A stretch of 64,000 nt of DNA. Origin: Tetmemena sp. SeJ-2015. Taxonomy: Eukaryota > Ciliophora > Spirotrichea > Sporadotrichida > Oxytrichidae. Below, piece after piece: positions 10,951 through 20,800 of the stretch. The position numbers and the translations under genes were made by a program. The first letter of the stretch is position 1. The number at the start of each line of letters is the position of its first letter. The notes under the pieces were generated by a model. It worked only from the letters and a program-made list of their open reading frames with translations, was not told where the DNA came from and did not search any database. The stretch lies in the NCBI GenBank assembly GCA_027382625.1, contig JAJKFJ010021722.1, forward strand, positions 172,072 through 236,071, read 5' to 3'.

Positions 10951-11479
10951 TGGAATCGACACAAAATAACTAAGATACCTCCGCAAAGGAGAGCCAGCCT
11001 GGAGCAAACTATTTAATACATCAAATATTTAATCAAGTAAATTATATTAAAAAGTGCAAATACATTTCAAATGCAATACTAACTTACTCAAGAAGATAAA
11101 TATGCAAATTGATGATTGAAGAAAAGAACAAGAATAAAGAGAAGAGACTCATAGGCTTGGTCAACTCAATTTTCTAAATTTAAAAATTAGAAGTACTATA
11201 ATGATGTATGAAGCTCATAGACTGGAGTTCTAAAATGAAAGAATCCCCTTCTTCAAGAGTAAGTCGCAAACCAAAGTACAATGATCCAGACCAATTTATG
11301 TACTTTAGAGAGAATGGGAATGATCTAACAATCCTAGACCACTTAGATCCTGTCTAATTCTTAGCTTTATAGATGAATAGTAAGGCTATTGAAGGAATTG
11401 ACAAATCAATCTTTCAATAAAATGAGGTTCTTAATGCAGCTTCCAATGCTTTTAAAACAATGATACTAACTATGGGTTG
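10951..11479 (+). CDS. hypothetical protein, unit 1 copy
   Basis: The ATG at 10951 gives MESTQNNQDTSAKESQPGAN, a helical charged middle (KLMIEEKNKNKEKRLIGLVN) and, after one frame break near 11,200, KLIDWSSKMKESP, DPDQFMYFRENGNDL and a C-terminus ending in TGA at about 11,477. I do not recognise the family. The segment KLIDWSSKMKES resembles KLTIDWDKSKKKT in the gene at 17,298, which occupies the same place in unit 2. The two are therefore probably duplicates or halves of one scrambled gene. Confidence 0.5.
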
Positions 11480-11563
11480 AATTCGCAATGGACTACGAAA
11501 TATATTATGAGACTAATTTATCCTTATATCTATAATTCAATTTTGCGAAATTATAAATTTATA

Positions 11564-11836
11564 ATGGAAAGTTTAGAAAAGTTTGAACAAAAGAGAATGC
11601 AAGAGGAGCTAATGTCGATGGCTAAAGAAATTTAACTAAATGAAGAAGTTCCTGTTGGATGCGTGTTTTACCATAAAATTTACAACCCTTATCAAATCAC
11701 ATAATCTGACGAATAGAACAAAAAATGTAAGTATCAAGCCTCTTTATATAATTTAATGAATGATTAGGCTTACATTTAACTATAATAATTTTATTTTAAG
11801 GCCTTGTATTATGTGTGCTACGCACTTAATCTAGCA
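11564..11836 (+). CDS. ADAT2: ADAT2, MDS 1 and 3 (scrambled gene, unit 2)
   Basis: MDS1 (11564-11729) starts with the ATG and encodes MESLEKFEQKRMQEELMSMA followed by NEEVPVGCVFYHK, the usual N-terminal strand of the deaminase fold. It ends at pointer TGTA, which continues on the minus strand at 7316. MDS3 (11801-11836) is only 36 bp and encodes PCIMCA and ALNLA, that is the zinc-binding PCxxC. It is bounded by GCCTTG and TTAATCTAGCA, both also present at 7211-7216 and 7178-7188. Assembling ADAT2 therefore needs two inversions over about 4.5 kb. One missing T in GCTAC (11818-11822) must be assumed to keep the frame. Confidence 0.9.
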
Positions 11837-12045
11837 ATCTTTATTAATGAATGAAACATATATATTTATTAATGCTATAGATAGAAAGAATTCAATTTAA
11901 AAAGAAATAGCGAAGGACATAATTCTTCACTATCATTAATTTACATAAATTGTTTATAGTAAGTTATCTTCTTTATCTATTTCAGCTTATATAATGTCTC
12001 TTAGATTGAATCAAACGCTTTCAAAGAGGTGGAATTCATAGCAGA

Positions 12046-14404
12046 TTTCTCAGGTTCTGAAAATAGATTTTATAATAATTTTAGCTAGTCATAACAACCA
12101 AAGTGTTGCCTCAAGTAAGAGTGAGAAAGCTGGGCTCCTAGTTAAGAAAGAAATTGGCCCTTTTCAAAAAATGGATTAAATAGATTAGTTCAAAAGTTAG
12201 ACTGATGAAGAATTGGAAGTTGAAGTCAAGGTTTCGCTTTACCTTGAAAAATCCTCCTATGGATAGATAAAAGGAACAGCTCAGAAAGTATCTGACAGAG
12301 CACAAATCCAAAATAGACTCGGCTAGGAAAGTATTCTCTAGAGTACCTTTCTCTCTTTTGCCGATTGAGCAAGCTGAACAGAAGATTAAGGAACTTAACT
12401 TTTCAAATTTCATAGACATGGAATTTGAGCCAACTGACTCTTGTCTAAATTACAAGATATAAGTAATATCTAGTACTAGTCTCCGTTTGATGTGATCGTC
12501 CATTGGAGGAGGCCTCATGAATTTATGAGGGCTGATTATTCAGAAGGGATATTAGACCCTGCAGTCTTTTATGAGTTTAATTCTGTAATCAAATGATGTG
12601 CGTCCTGGAGTTTTAGGAAATGAGTGGTTCTTGTCAGCTGTCTCTATCTTGGCTGAGAGACCTGCACTTTAACAAAATATTTACCTTGTTACCCAGAGGG
12701 AGAGCAGTTATTTCTTAATCGAATTGTGGGTGATGCTTTTGGAAAAAGCTTATGTAAATTAACTTCAAGTTTTTTATTAAAGATATAGGCTAAACTTCAT
12801 GGAAACTATTACAATAATTGAAGAGGCTTTGCTCGATTTAACAGGCTGTCCCACTATCAGTTATGATGTTTATAATTTGATTAAATACTTTGATGATGAG
12901 GGCTTAAGGAAAGTATTACAATATTAAAGTAAAATTATCAAGTTATTAATTGAGATAAGTCATTTAAAATTAAATTCACGTTGCTTAAATTTATAAATAT
13001 TAAATTCAAAGTTAATAAACGAATAATAATCTTTCATCTCAACTTAAGGCGAAGGTAGATGGATTGATAACAACTAAATAACTTAAAACACTCATGAAAT
13101 GAAAGAGAGCGCAGATGATGGCTCCAATAATAAGGATCCGCTAGTTATTAATCCCTTACCTCGAGGGCAAGCCTTCTCCATAGTTCTAGTGAAAGATGTC
13201 TTGGGAAACTTTAACTGCTCAACCTCAGATCTTCTCTGTAAAGTTATGAGTGGAAAGGAGACTGGAGTGAGAAGAGCTCTACTCTGTAAAGGATTTGGGC
13301 CTGTGTTCGTTTAAAATTAAGATGATGGTGATGGGACATTCTGGATGTGCTTTAAGTTTCAATCAAGCATTTCAAGTCACTAAATGTCTGCAGAATTAAG
13401 AATTGGGAAGAAGTAAGGATCAAAGGAAAGTTCATTAGAGTGCAAGATATTGAAGATCCAAATGTTGAAATGGTCATATCTAAATGGTAAATAGGCACAA
13501 AATTATTTATGATCTTTTAATTAAACAGTTAAAGTTTACTATTCAATAGACTTGCATGAGCAAACCAGGATTTTCATAAGTCTGCATCAAGAAGACGAAC
13601 GTATTAAGGGAGTAATCTCGATTAATTCAAGATAGTTGATCTTAAAGACTTCGTGTAAGATAGGCATTGTACAATAGCATATCTAAGAAGGAAGGATGCA
13701 CTTTAAAGAGACCTGAAAATGCTCAAATTAATATAATATGTTAACATGAACGGGTAACTTCATGAATATTTGATTTCAACAATTGAGGATATTTTCCACA
13801 AGTTTGATATGCTTATGAACTAAGAGCTCACTTTCTGTGAATTCAAAGGCTTTTGTGAGTGTATTGGAAGAACAAACTTGACTAATGAATATATAGATAC
13901 TCGGTCGCTATCATTCAACAAACAGAGGCATAATAAATTTTTCCAAAGTCAAATTATGGAGGTAGTGATGAGAAATTGATTTTCTTTTTAATACGGAGAA
14001 TTTGGGTTATGATAGAGACCTGCACTCAGTTCGGTCAAGATGCTTTGTGCTAACTTTTCACTCTGCTATTGAAGTCTCTGTAACTGTGAGAGTGCACTCC
14101 TTAGATTTGCTTAGAATAAAAAGGGCTACAAACTCTTCTATACTTTCTCAGAGCAAGTTCACGCTTACACCTACGCAATTCAAAATAATGTGGGCAAAAC
14201 TGTAGTTGCATATTATAATAATCTACTAGTATCTTGACTGTAGCACTTCTTAGAACATGCTTTTTACTATTTCATGGTTGATAGTTTAAAATCACAAAGA
14301 GAATAGAGGCAGGACACACTGAGTTTATGATGCACACACTTGCCATGCCAAACGTGCAAAAGTTTATCCGTAGTGCGAAAGTAATCATGAGGGAAATCAA
14401 TTGA
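12046..14404 (+). CDS. calpain-like protein, even MDSs 2-32 (scrambled gene, unit 2)
   Basis: This copy holds the even MDSs: 12046-12063, 12090-12441, 12480-12575, 12590-12669, 12684-12705, 12720-12812, 12823-12867, 12877-12904, 13037-13280, 13320-13619, 13694-13727, 13741-13883, 13996-14092, 14113-14205, 14233-14266 and 14288-14404 (stop TGA 14402-14404). Text includes HWRRPHEFMRADYSEGILDP, VRPGVLGNEWFLSAVSILAE, ELWVMLLEKAY, EDIFHKFDMLMNQELTFCEF and NLGYDRDLHSVRSRCFVLTF. MDS12 contains a GT-AG intron. In the joined protein the three protease residues are replaced: GDCWFL reads GNEWFL, GHAYSI reads GQAFSI, and the NPWG Asn region reads RSSLQ. It is probably a non-proteolytic calpain-fold protein. 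Confidence 0.9.
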
Positions 14405-14516
14405 AACAATTGAAACATTAGTTGAATTATAAGTTTGAGGAATTATATTTTAACTCACACGCTTAATGATTATGAAAGATTAATTTTAAGGCTCTTAATA
14501 AATATTATAATATAAA

Positions 14517-15590
14517 ATGGCAATGCTTTTCACACTAAGAAATAGCCTCCTTAACAATTTAATGGCTCAGATAGATTTTTCTACTCCTGTCAGGTTCTCT
14601 GGCATCAAATTACAATCGACATTATTATTGCAGTTCCAAGAAGAATTACGGAAATTAACTTATTAGAATAAGAGGAATAATAAATTAATTTGAGATCTGT
14701 TATTTTTTTAAGAGTCACAATATGATTATACAAATCTCTCTTATTAATCTTGTTTATGCAATAGCTATAACTGCATCCCAGAGTGGCAGTAGCCAACCAA
14801 AGTAGATCCTTTTGATTATAAGCTGAGAACCCCCAAAGAAATCTTGATTAATTTTCTAGATTAGTGCCTCCAGTTTTCCCATTGAATGTTGAGCATTGCG
14901 AATATCCCAACGGAGATACTACACCTGGAAACCTAGATTTCAGAGAAACTGTCGTAAGTATATATACTTCTCTAATAAGGTTTTCCAAATTTTAAAGTTC
15001 CATTCCTAATCATTAATCTAAACGCATCTCTATTATAGTGCAAAATCTAATTCAAGTTATCAGACATGGATTTGAGCGACTTGCAGCGTCAAAGATTGAT
15101 ATACTTGCTTGGTCCAAGATATAGAGAAGGCTAGGACATTCAGAAGATTGTTAGCAAGTCATTTAGAACTTATCACGAGAACTACGTAAAGGGATTTGAA
15201 ACCTTAAGAGAAATTTTCTGGGAAGCTAAGCGCGCACCTCATCCTCATGTTAAGGACCTTAGGAACCCTTATAAGAGAGAAAGAGCAATCAAGTCATTGC
15301 TCGGAAAAACTAAGGCAGAGAGAACTAAAACCATGAAGGACTGGAAAGACTGGCTTGAGCAAAGGAAGGTTGAAGTAGAGGCTGAGGAACTTGGTCTAAA
15401 GAAGAAGAAAGAGGAATAGGCTCTAGCAGAAGCTGAAGCTAACAAGGACCCAGTGATGGCTGGAAGAATGAAGAGAAGACTTCAAGCCAGAAAGAGAACC
15501 CATTAAGGTTAATTAGTTGAACATATCGGCAGACTCGACTACCTCACAGATCCATCAGTTCAAGATGAAACAACTCAGAAAAAGTAATGA
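14517..15590 (+). CDS. MRPS35: mitochondrial small ribosomal subunit protein mS35
   Basis: mS35 is a mitochondrial addition to the small ribosomal subunit. The conserved core is clear: FPLNVEHCEYPNGDTTPGNL, LSDLQRQRLIYLLGPRYREG and SFRTYHENYVKGFETLREIF, followed by a Lys/Glu-rich tail to TGA 15588-15590. A GT-AG intron of about 90 nt lies within 14952-15040 (GTAAGT...TTATAG). The 5' third, from ATG 14517, is broken: the frame stops near 14,700 and resumes around 14,780 (EWQQPTKVDPFDYKLRTPKE). A T-run slip is needed at 14,860. The break coincides with words shared with 9616-10070, so the 5' end may also be scrambled. Being imported, the protein should have an N-terminal presequence; the first residues (MAMLFTLRNSLLNN) are compatible. 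Confidence 0.8.
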
Positions 15591-15622
15591 AGACTCATTT
15601 ATCAAGAGATATAGCCTTATCT

Positions 15623-16287
15623 GAATCTCTCTACTGAAAGAGGAAACTACATTTTGTAGAAGTATTTCTTAATGGTGCACTTGAACTGAGCAACAACTTC
15701 TCCAGCTTTCTCAACGAAGACGGGGTAAGCAGTGAGCATGATAATAATAGCATTCCTTAACTCCAACCTTGGCTCCAGTGGAGTCCTCAAAGCTTCTGAT
15801 GGAGAAAGGAAGAGTGGGGTACTTCTTGTTAACCTCAGTGAAGAAAGCTCTTGCCTTTTGGAGCTTTAGGTTGTATTGAGTGTCGAGCTCTCTCTTATAG
15901 ACGGTGGTTCTGAATTCACTCTCCTTGGGCTTTCCCTCTCCAGTGGAGATATAAACGTCCAACCCAATAACATCACCTGGGGCGAACTCAAACTCCTCAA
16001 CTCTCTCAGAAAAGTATAAGGGTCTCCTTGTTAAGGATCACTAGTAAAACTTTCTAAGAGAATCAAGTTACCACAAGTGTTAAAGAAGAGAACACCTTCA
16101 ACTGGGTTGCATTCGAATTCAGCAGCGATCTTTCCAATAACTTCAGTAACCTTGATGATAAATAGGATAATGCTTGCTCCTTGATGAGTCTCTGAGCAGC
16201 TCTGAAAGCGTGGTATGCAGCGAGCACAACTTCAGCCTTTCTTCCTGAAACCTTGGAGGCGGGATCAGCAGAGACGACCACAGTGTG
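15623..16287 (-). CDS. PA2G4: PA2G4/EBP1, MDS B, D, F and H (scrambled gene, unit 2)
   Basis: Minus-strand MDSs are B 16173-16287 (VSADPASKVSGRKAEVVLAA), D 16087-16154 (VTEVIGKIAAEFECNPVEGV), F 15750-16029 (FEFAPGDVIGLDVYISTGEG through GAKVGVKEC) and H 15623-15736 (YPVFVEKAGEVVAQFKCTI). IESs between them are only 13-57 bp. Every gap is filled by an MDS at 10086-10381 through 4-13 bp pointers, giving one unbroken PA2G4 from the FVAQAAHT junction to the Lys-rich end. One extra T is needed in MDS F near 16,012. Near-identical sequence extends past some pointers with a single mismatch, as if the pointer repeat was once longer. Confidence 0.95.
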
Positions 16288-16467
16288 GGCAGCCTTAAAA
16301 ATTCATTTCAAGAGTAATAGATAAGAAATTAAGTCTCATTCCATCTCTCAAATTTGACCTGAATTTAATTTTTCTCTCTTATTCCTTTATCTTCTAATTG
16401 ACTTGCGGAAATACAGAAAACAGGGAGAAAATTATATTAAATTACTAATTCGCAAACAGTATTGAAT

Positions 16468-16877
16468 ATGGTTGAGTCCAGAGATAGAGCAGATAGCGTT
16501 GAGGAAGAATTCAAGGACGAGAACTTCATCGAGAGACCCGCAATTCTCGACAAGTACAAGGCTGCCGCTCAAATCGCCAACGCCGCACTCCTGAAAGTCA
16601 TTTCCCTCTGTGTTCCTTCTAAAAATGCGTTCGTTATTACACTATCTGCCAGGAGGGAGATAAGATGATTGATGAGGAATTGAAGAAGGTGTTCAACAAC
16701 AAGAAGGCAAAGAAGTTGGAGAGAGGTATCGCTTTCCCCACTTGCGTTTCAGTCAACTAAGTCATGGGCCACTACTCCCCCATGCAAGATGAGTCAGTTC
16801 AGCTCCAAGAGGGAGATGTTGCAAAGATCGATCTCGGCTGCCACCTCGACGGATTCGTCGCCCAGGCTGCACACACT
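16468..16877 (+). CDS. PA2G4: PA2G4/EBP1, N-terminal MDS A (inverted relative to the rest)
   Basis: The ATG at 16468 opens MVESRDRADSVEEEF, the family's KYKAAAQIANAALLKVI helix, and then ICQEGDKMIDEELKKVF, GIAFPTCVSVN and AKIDLGCHLDGFVAQAAHT. It ends at pointer CACACT (16872-16877). The next segment starts with the same CACACT on the opposite strand at 16287, so this MDS must be inverted to join. Within it the frame changes between CVPS and TICQEGD (16612-16640). A 17-bp IES with pointer GTTC (16612-16628) would restore the frame but drops four residues expected after CV; a one-base slip is the alternative. Confidence 0.93.
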
Positions 16878-16879
16878 CA

Positions 16880-17180
16880 CATTATTATGATAATTCTTTG
16901 AGAAATAATCTAATCTAATGCAGCTGAGATCTTAAGAATGAGCATGAAGCTGAGGTTTGCATTTAGACGTTAGAGAGAAATAAGAAAGTTTAAATTTAAA
17001 ATTATAAAGCCTAAAAATGCTCTCTTTCTTGAAAGAATTGTCTTCATCATTGATTTATTCTTATGCTTATAATCCTTTTGTCGAGGAAATAGAACTTGAG
17101 AACAAGGGAATAAGTTCTCTTGACCCTCATTCAGTTGATTTACTAGGCCGTTTTTCAGAACTATTAGAATATAATAGATC
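16880..17180 (-). CDS. TH1/PH-like fragment, unit 2 part
   Basis: Minus-strand text reads ENLFPCSQVLFPRQKDY up to pointer GATTATA (17068-17074). From the 16-bp word at 17025-17040 it continues as SFKKESIFRLYNFKFKLSYF and LTSKCKPQLHAHSQ. The segment missing between these words sits at 10437-10600 on the same strand. It lies directly after PA2G4 in unit 2, as its partner does in unit 1. Start, stop and full gene structure were not found. Confidence 0.45.
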
Positions 17181-17297
17181 TCTCTCCTTTGCAATAAATC
17201 TTTTGTTTAATTATTACCATGCCTGCCCTAAAGGTTCTTTATTTAATTCATGATTTTAATCTTACAAGAATTTGTTATTAATTTTGTGAGCAGCAAA

Positions 17298-17885
17298 ATG
17301 ACTGAGTATTTTGCCAAAACTGAAAAGACACTTCTATATAATCAAATGAAAGGGCAGTAAGTCCGTTCTTAAGAGAGAACTCACTCAGATGCTTATTATA
17401 ATTATATCATATGATAAGATCAAAGATAACATAATAGAAGGACTGCAGAAGGCTGTTCAGTCTCAATTTATTTATATATAAATTGTTTCAAGAGATAGCT
17501 TCAATAAAAGGACCAATAATTCCAGAAACTCACTATCGATTGGGACAAGAGCAAGAAGAAAACTTAATCAACATGAAATATATTTTACAATTAATATTCA
17601 GATGATGTCAATACTCTCACTTCTAAATTCATAATTCATTAAAGGAAAGGAACAGCCAAAAAGGAAAACAACTTTAACTCTTCAACAATATGTACTTCAA
17701 AGGATTCAATTAAACGAGTAGCTCAGAATGAGGAAGCAGAGCAAGATACTTAATTTAAATTGCGATTAAGATTAAGGTAAATATTTCCAAATATAATAAC
17801 TTCAATTAAGAGGCAAGCAAACTACATATAAATATCTAATAGAGCTTAGGTTGTAGATATTAGGTCAGGCTATTCACATAATTTG
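17298..17885 (+). CDS. hypothetical protein, unit 2 copy
   Basis: The ATG at 17298 gives MTEYFAKTEKTLLYNQMKGQ. After frame changes the text continues FQKLTIDWDKSKKKT and, across a 27-bp IES (pointer TTAAT, hiding an in-frame TGA), YSDDVNTLTSKFIIHQRKGT and a basic C-terminus (FKLRLRLR). A TGA near 17,883 probably ends it. It overlaps or abuts the 3' end of the convergent minus-strand gene. KLTIDWDKSKKKT matches KLIDWSSKMKES of the gene at 10,951, which sits at the same place in unit 1. Family unknown; MDSs may be shared between the two copies. Confidence 0.5.
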
Positions 17886-20800
17886 AAGATCTTAATTGAT
17901 GTTAGGCCCTCCGAAGTGATTATATTAGTTGTTGAACATTTGAGCCTGTCCATAGGTATTAGCCTCATCATAAAATTAGTACTAGTTAAGATCTTCATTA
18001 GACTCGGTTTGAGGGTGCTGCTGCATTTATTCATTGAATTCAGCATCCTAACCTTGGCGAGTTGCATTTTGAACTATAAGCAACTGATTGACGAATTTTT
18101 CTAGAAGTGGAACCTGTCTAGAGTTGTCATCACTAATATGAGTGAGCTAACTGGAGAGAAGTTATACTATTTCACTATAAGTCATCTGTTTGTTGTTATG
18201 AGGGTCAACTATAGACAGAAGCTGTTCTAGCAAATAAGATATTTCAACTCCCATCTTGATAATCAAATCTCTAAATTCGTTCTCATCGATGATGCCGTTG
18301 CTATCTTGATCTACTTGCTTGAATAAAGAGGTGAAACTAGAGAGGAACTTCTCATGCTCAATAAGTTAAAAGTCGAGAATTATCTTCAGGAATTCAGAGT
18401 AAAGCAGCTTTACAGTCTACTTGCTCTGCCTGTGTTATAATAAGATATTTGCTCCTCGTCTCTACTCATCTTCCTTGTTGCAAACTATTATTGAATTTGA
18501 TAGTTTAATTCCTTTCCTGAGTTCTATCATCTCCATGAATTTATTGCCAAATCATATGAGAACAGTCATCTGAATCGTACATCTTATTGACTATCTTTTT
18601 CCAATAAGCATACAAATATATTTTAACAAACCACACAATTTGAATAATCATCGTCTAGGTAGCTATTTTGAATATGTTCACACATCTAGACAATCTCTCC
18701 TTCACTCTTAAGGTGGTGCTTTTCCCTTACTAGCACTTTAAGCAAGTTAGAGAGCGTATCTCTCACATGCATCTGAATGAATCTGAACTCCTCATCGCAT
18801 TCGTTCTTAAGGATTTTGCCAAACAAGGTGACTTCATGATCGTCTTTTAAGTAAGTTCTAACACCATGAATGATAGTACTCGCCCATTCGATGATAAGAG
18901 ATTTCAACCCATACTTCTGATTGAGATATGTATACATGAATTGCTCCCAAATCATAGATAAACTTACTTTATTTACAAACTCATGCATGAAACTAATCAC
19001 CTTTATTTTATGAGAGTTTAATGATTTGGATTCTCTGCATTTGATATCATACTTTACTTTCTGTGAGTAAATGTCATTGATTATATCCTTAAGTTACTTC
19101 AATGGAAGGATTTTATGATTCTAGTTAGAGATAGATTGGTGCCCCCCTTGGAAATTGTTCATAGGTTGGGTTGAGGCCACTATCTGCTGTAGGCCTGTGC
19201 CAATGGAATTGTTTATTTACGGTTTCTGGTATTGCTAGCTTTGGTTTCCATTGAATTGCTGTGAATGAAGAGGCTGTCTTTACTAGGCTATTTATTACTG
19301 TTACTGCTAGTTCAGTACGTTTTGATTAACATTTCCAAAATTAACAGCCGAAGAAGTGGAGGGCTGCTAAGAATGTAGGTAATTAGTGTTTTGAGAGATA
19401 GAGCTCATGGGGTTATGACTCTCTTTTATAACCTGACTATTGAAATTGAAGTTAGGGTTTGAGCCACCAGCTGGAGTTGTTACGTTGCTTGCTTTCGTCT
19501 TTGAGTGACGAATTAGAGTGTCAAGTAACCTTTTATTTTCCTCCTCTAGGCTTTGCTATTAAGTCTCATAGTATTCCTTAGATTCTCTCATATCGTTTTT
19601 CAATTACTTTAAACAACTTATGGTTGATTCCCTCTCGAGGGTTTCAGCTGCCTCAAATTAATTTCTCTCTTTAAATATAATTCGACTGAATAAACTATCT
19701 TTTGAGTGACTTTATCTCTTCTTCATGAGACTTATTAATATGGTTTTCAATAGATCTTATCATGCTCTTAAAGCTTTGAGTTAATGTAAGCTTCTGAGTA
19801 GTAGGGTTTATAATTATTTGATCTAGCAGGGAGGACATTGAGTTAATTACATTCACACCTGCTTCGAACAATCTATTTTGATACCGTATAAGTTTACTCA
19901 CAATGTTGAAAGCCTCTTTGTCAGTTTTATTTATTCAACTTTAAACATAAGATTCCTAAAACTGAATTCAACTTCTTTTATTGATTGATTAAGAAGTCAT
20001 TTTGTTGAAGCACATAGCAATGAGTGATTACTTAGTCTAGAGAATGATCTTCTTTTTCATGACTTCCTTATCGTTCTTTTAATCGTCTTGTAGTTCTTAC
20101 AAGTTCACACTTAAATCGTACATGATATTTTTCAAATGCTGATCGAACTCCTCCGCAAGCTTTTTATCGATATTGTGCTCAATTTTTCTCGTAACAATAA
20201 AAGGAATCACTTTCTTGAAGTCTGATTTGATCATAGAGAATAGCTATATTCTCTAAGTCCTAAGCTCGTAGTTCTTTTTCCTCTGGAGCTTCATCCTCGA
20301 AGCAATAATTCTGCTCTAGCAACATGTTGCCTCCTTCGTGACTCACTTAACTAGTATTCAAGTTGTCCTTATAAAAAAGCTACTGATCTTACTTAAAGCA
20401 TCATCATAATCGATCTTGATTTGGCTGTTATCTTTCAAGATTGGGTAACTTTCTTGGCGCTAATTGAGACTAGCAGGTCCGGAATAAGGTGCTGCTGAGG
20501 TCCTGAATTCCATTTAACTCTAGCTGTTGAGTCCATAGTTGGAGTTTTGGGAAGTTGGCATCTAGTTGTTAGACTCTTTTGACTCAAATAAAGACTATCA
20601 ATAATTGAAATTTGACTTCTCCATATTCTTAGAGCTCTATCTTTGATAGTTCTACTATTATTGAGCAAGCTGCTACTGTTGTATAAGCTGCTGCTGATGA
20701 TCGTAATTTTGCGACTTCTGGCCCACATTATGAGCACTCTCTCGTTGGTATTGCTGCTTTTCCTATTGCATCTGCTAATCTTAGGAAACGGAAAAAGACT

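Noticed and set aside
7609..14404. Two separate calpain genes at 7.6-9.6 kb and 12.1-14.4 kb
   Set aside because: Each lacks blocks that the other has, and shared words at every boundary join them into one complete protein; neither is readable alone.
17017..17253. Plus-strand 78-residue ORF as a gene
   Set aside because: The minus strand here carries a segment that joins in frame to 10437-10600 through a 16-bp word; the plus ORF is best taken as its shadow.
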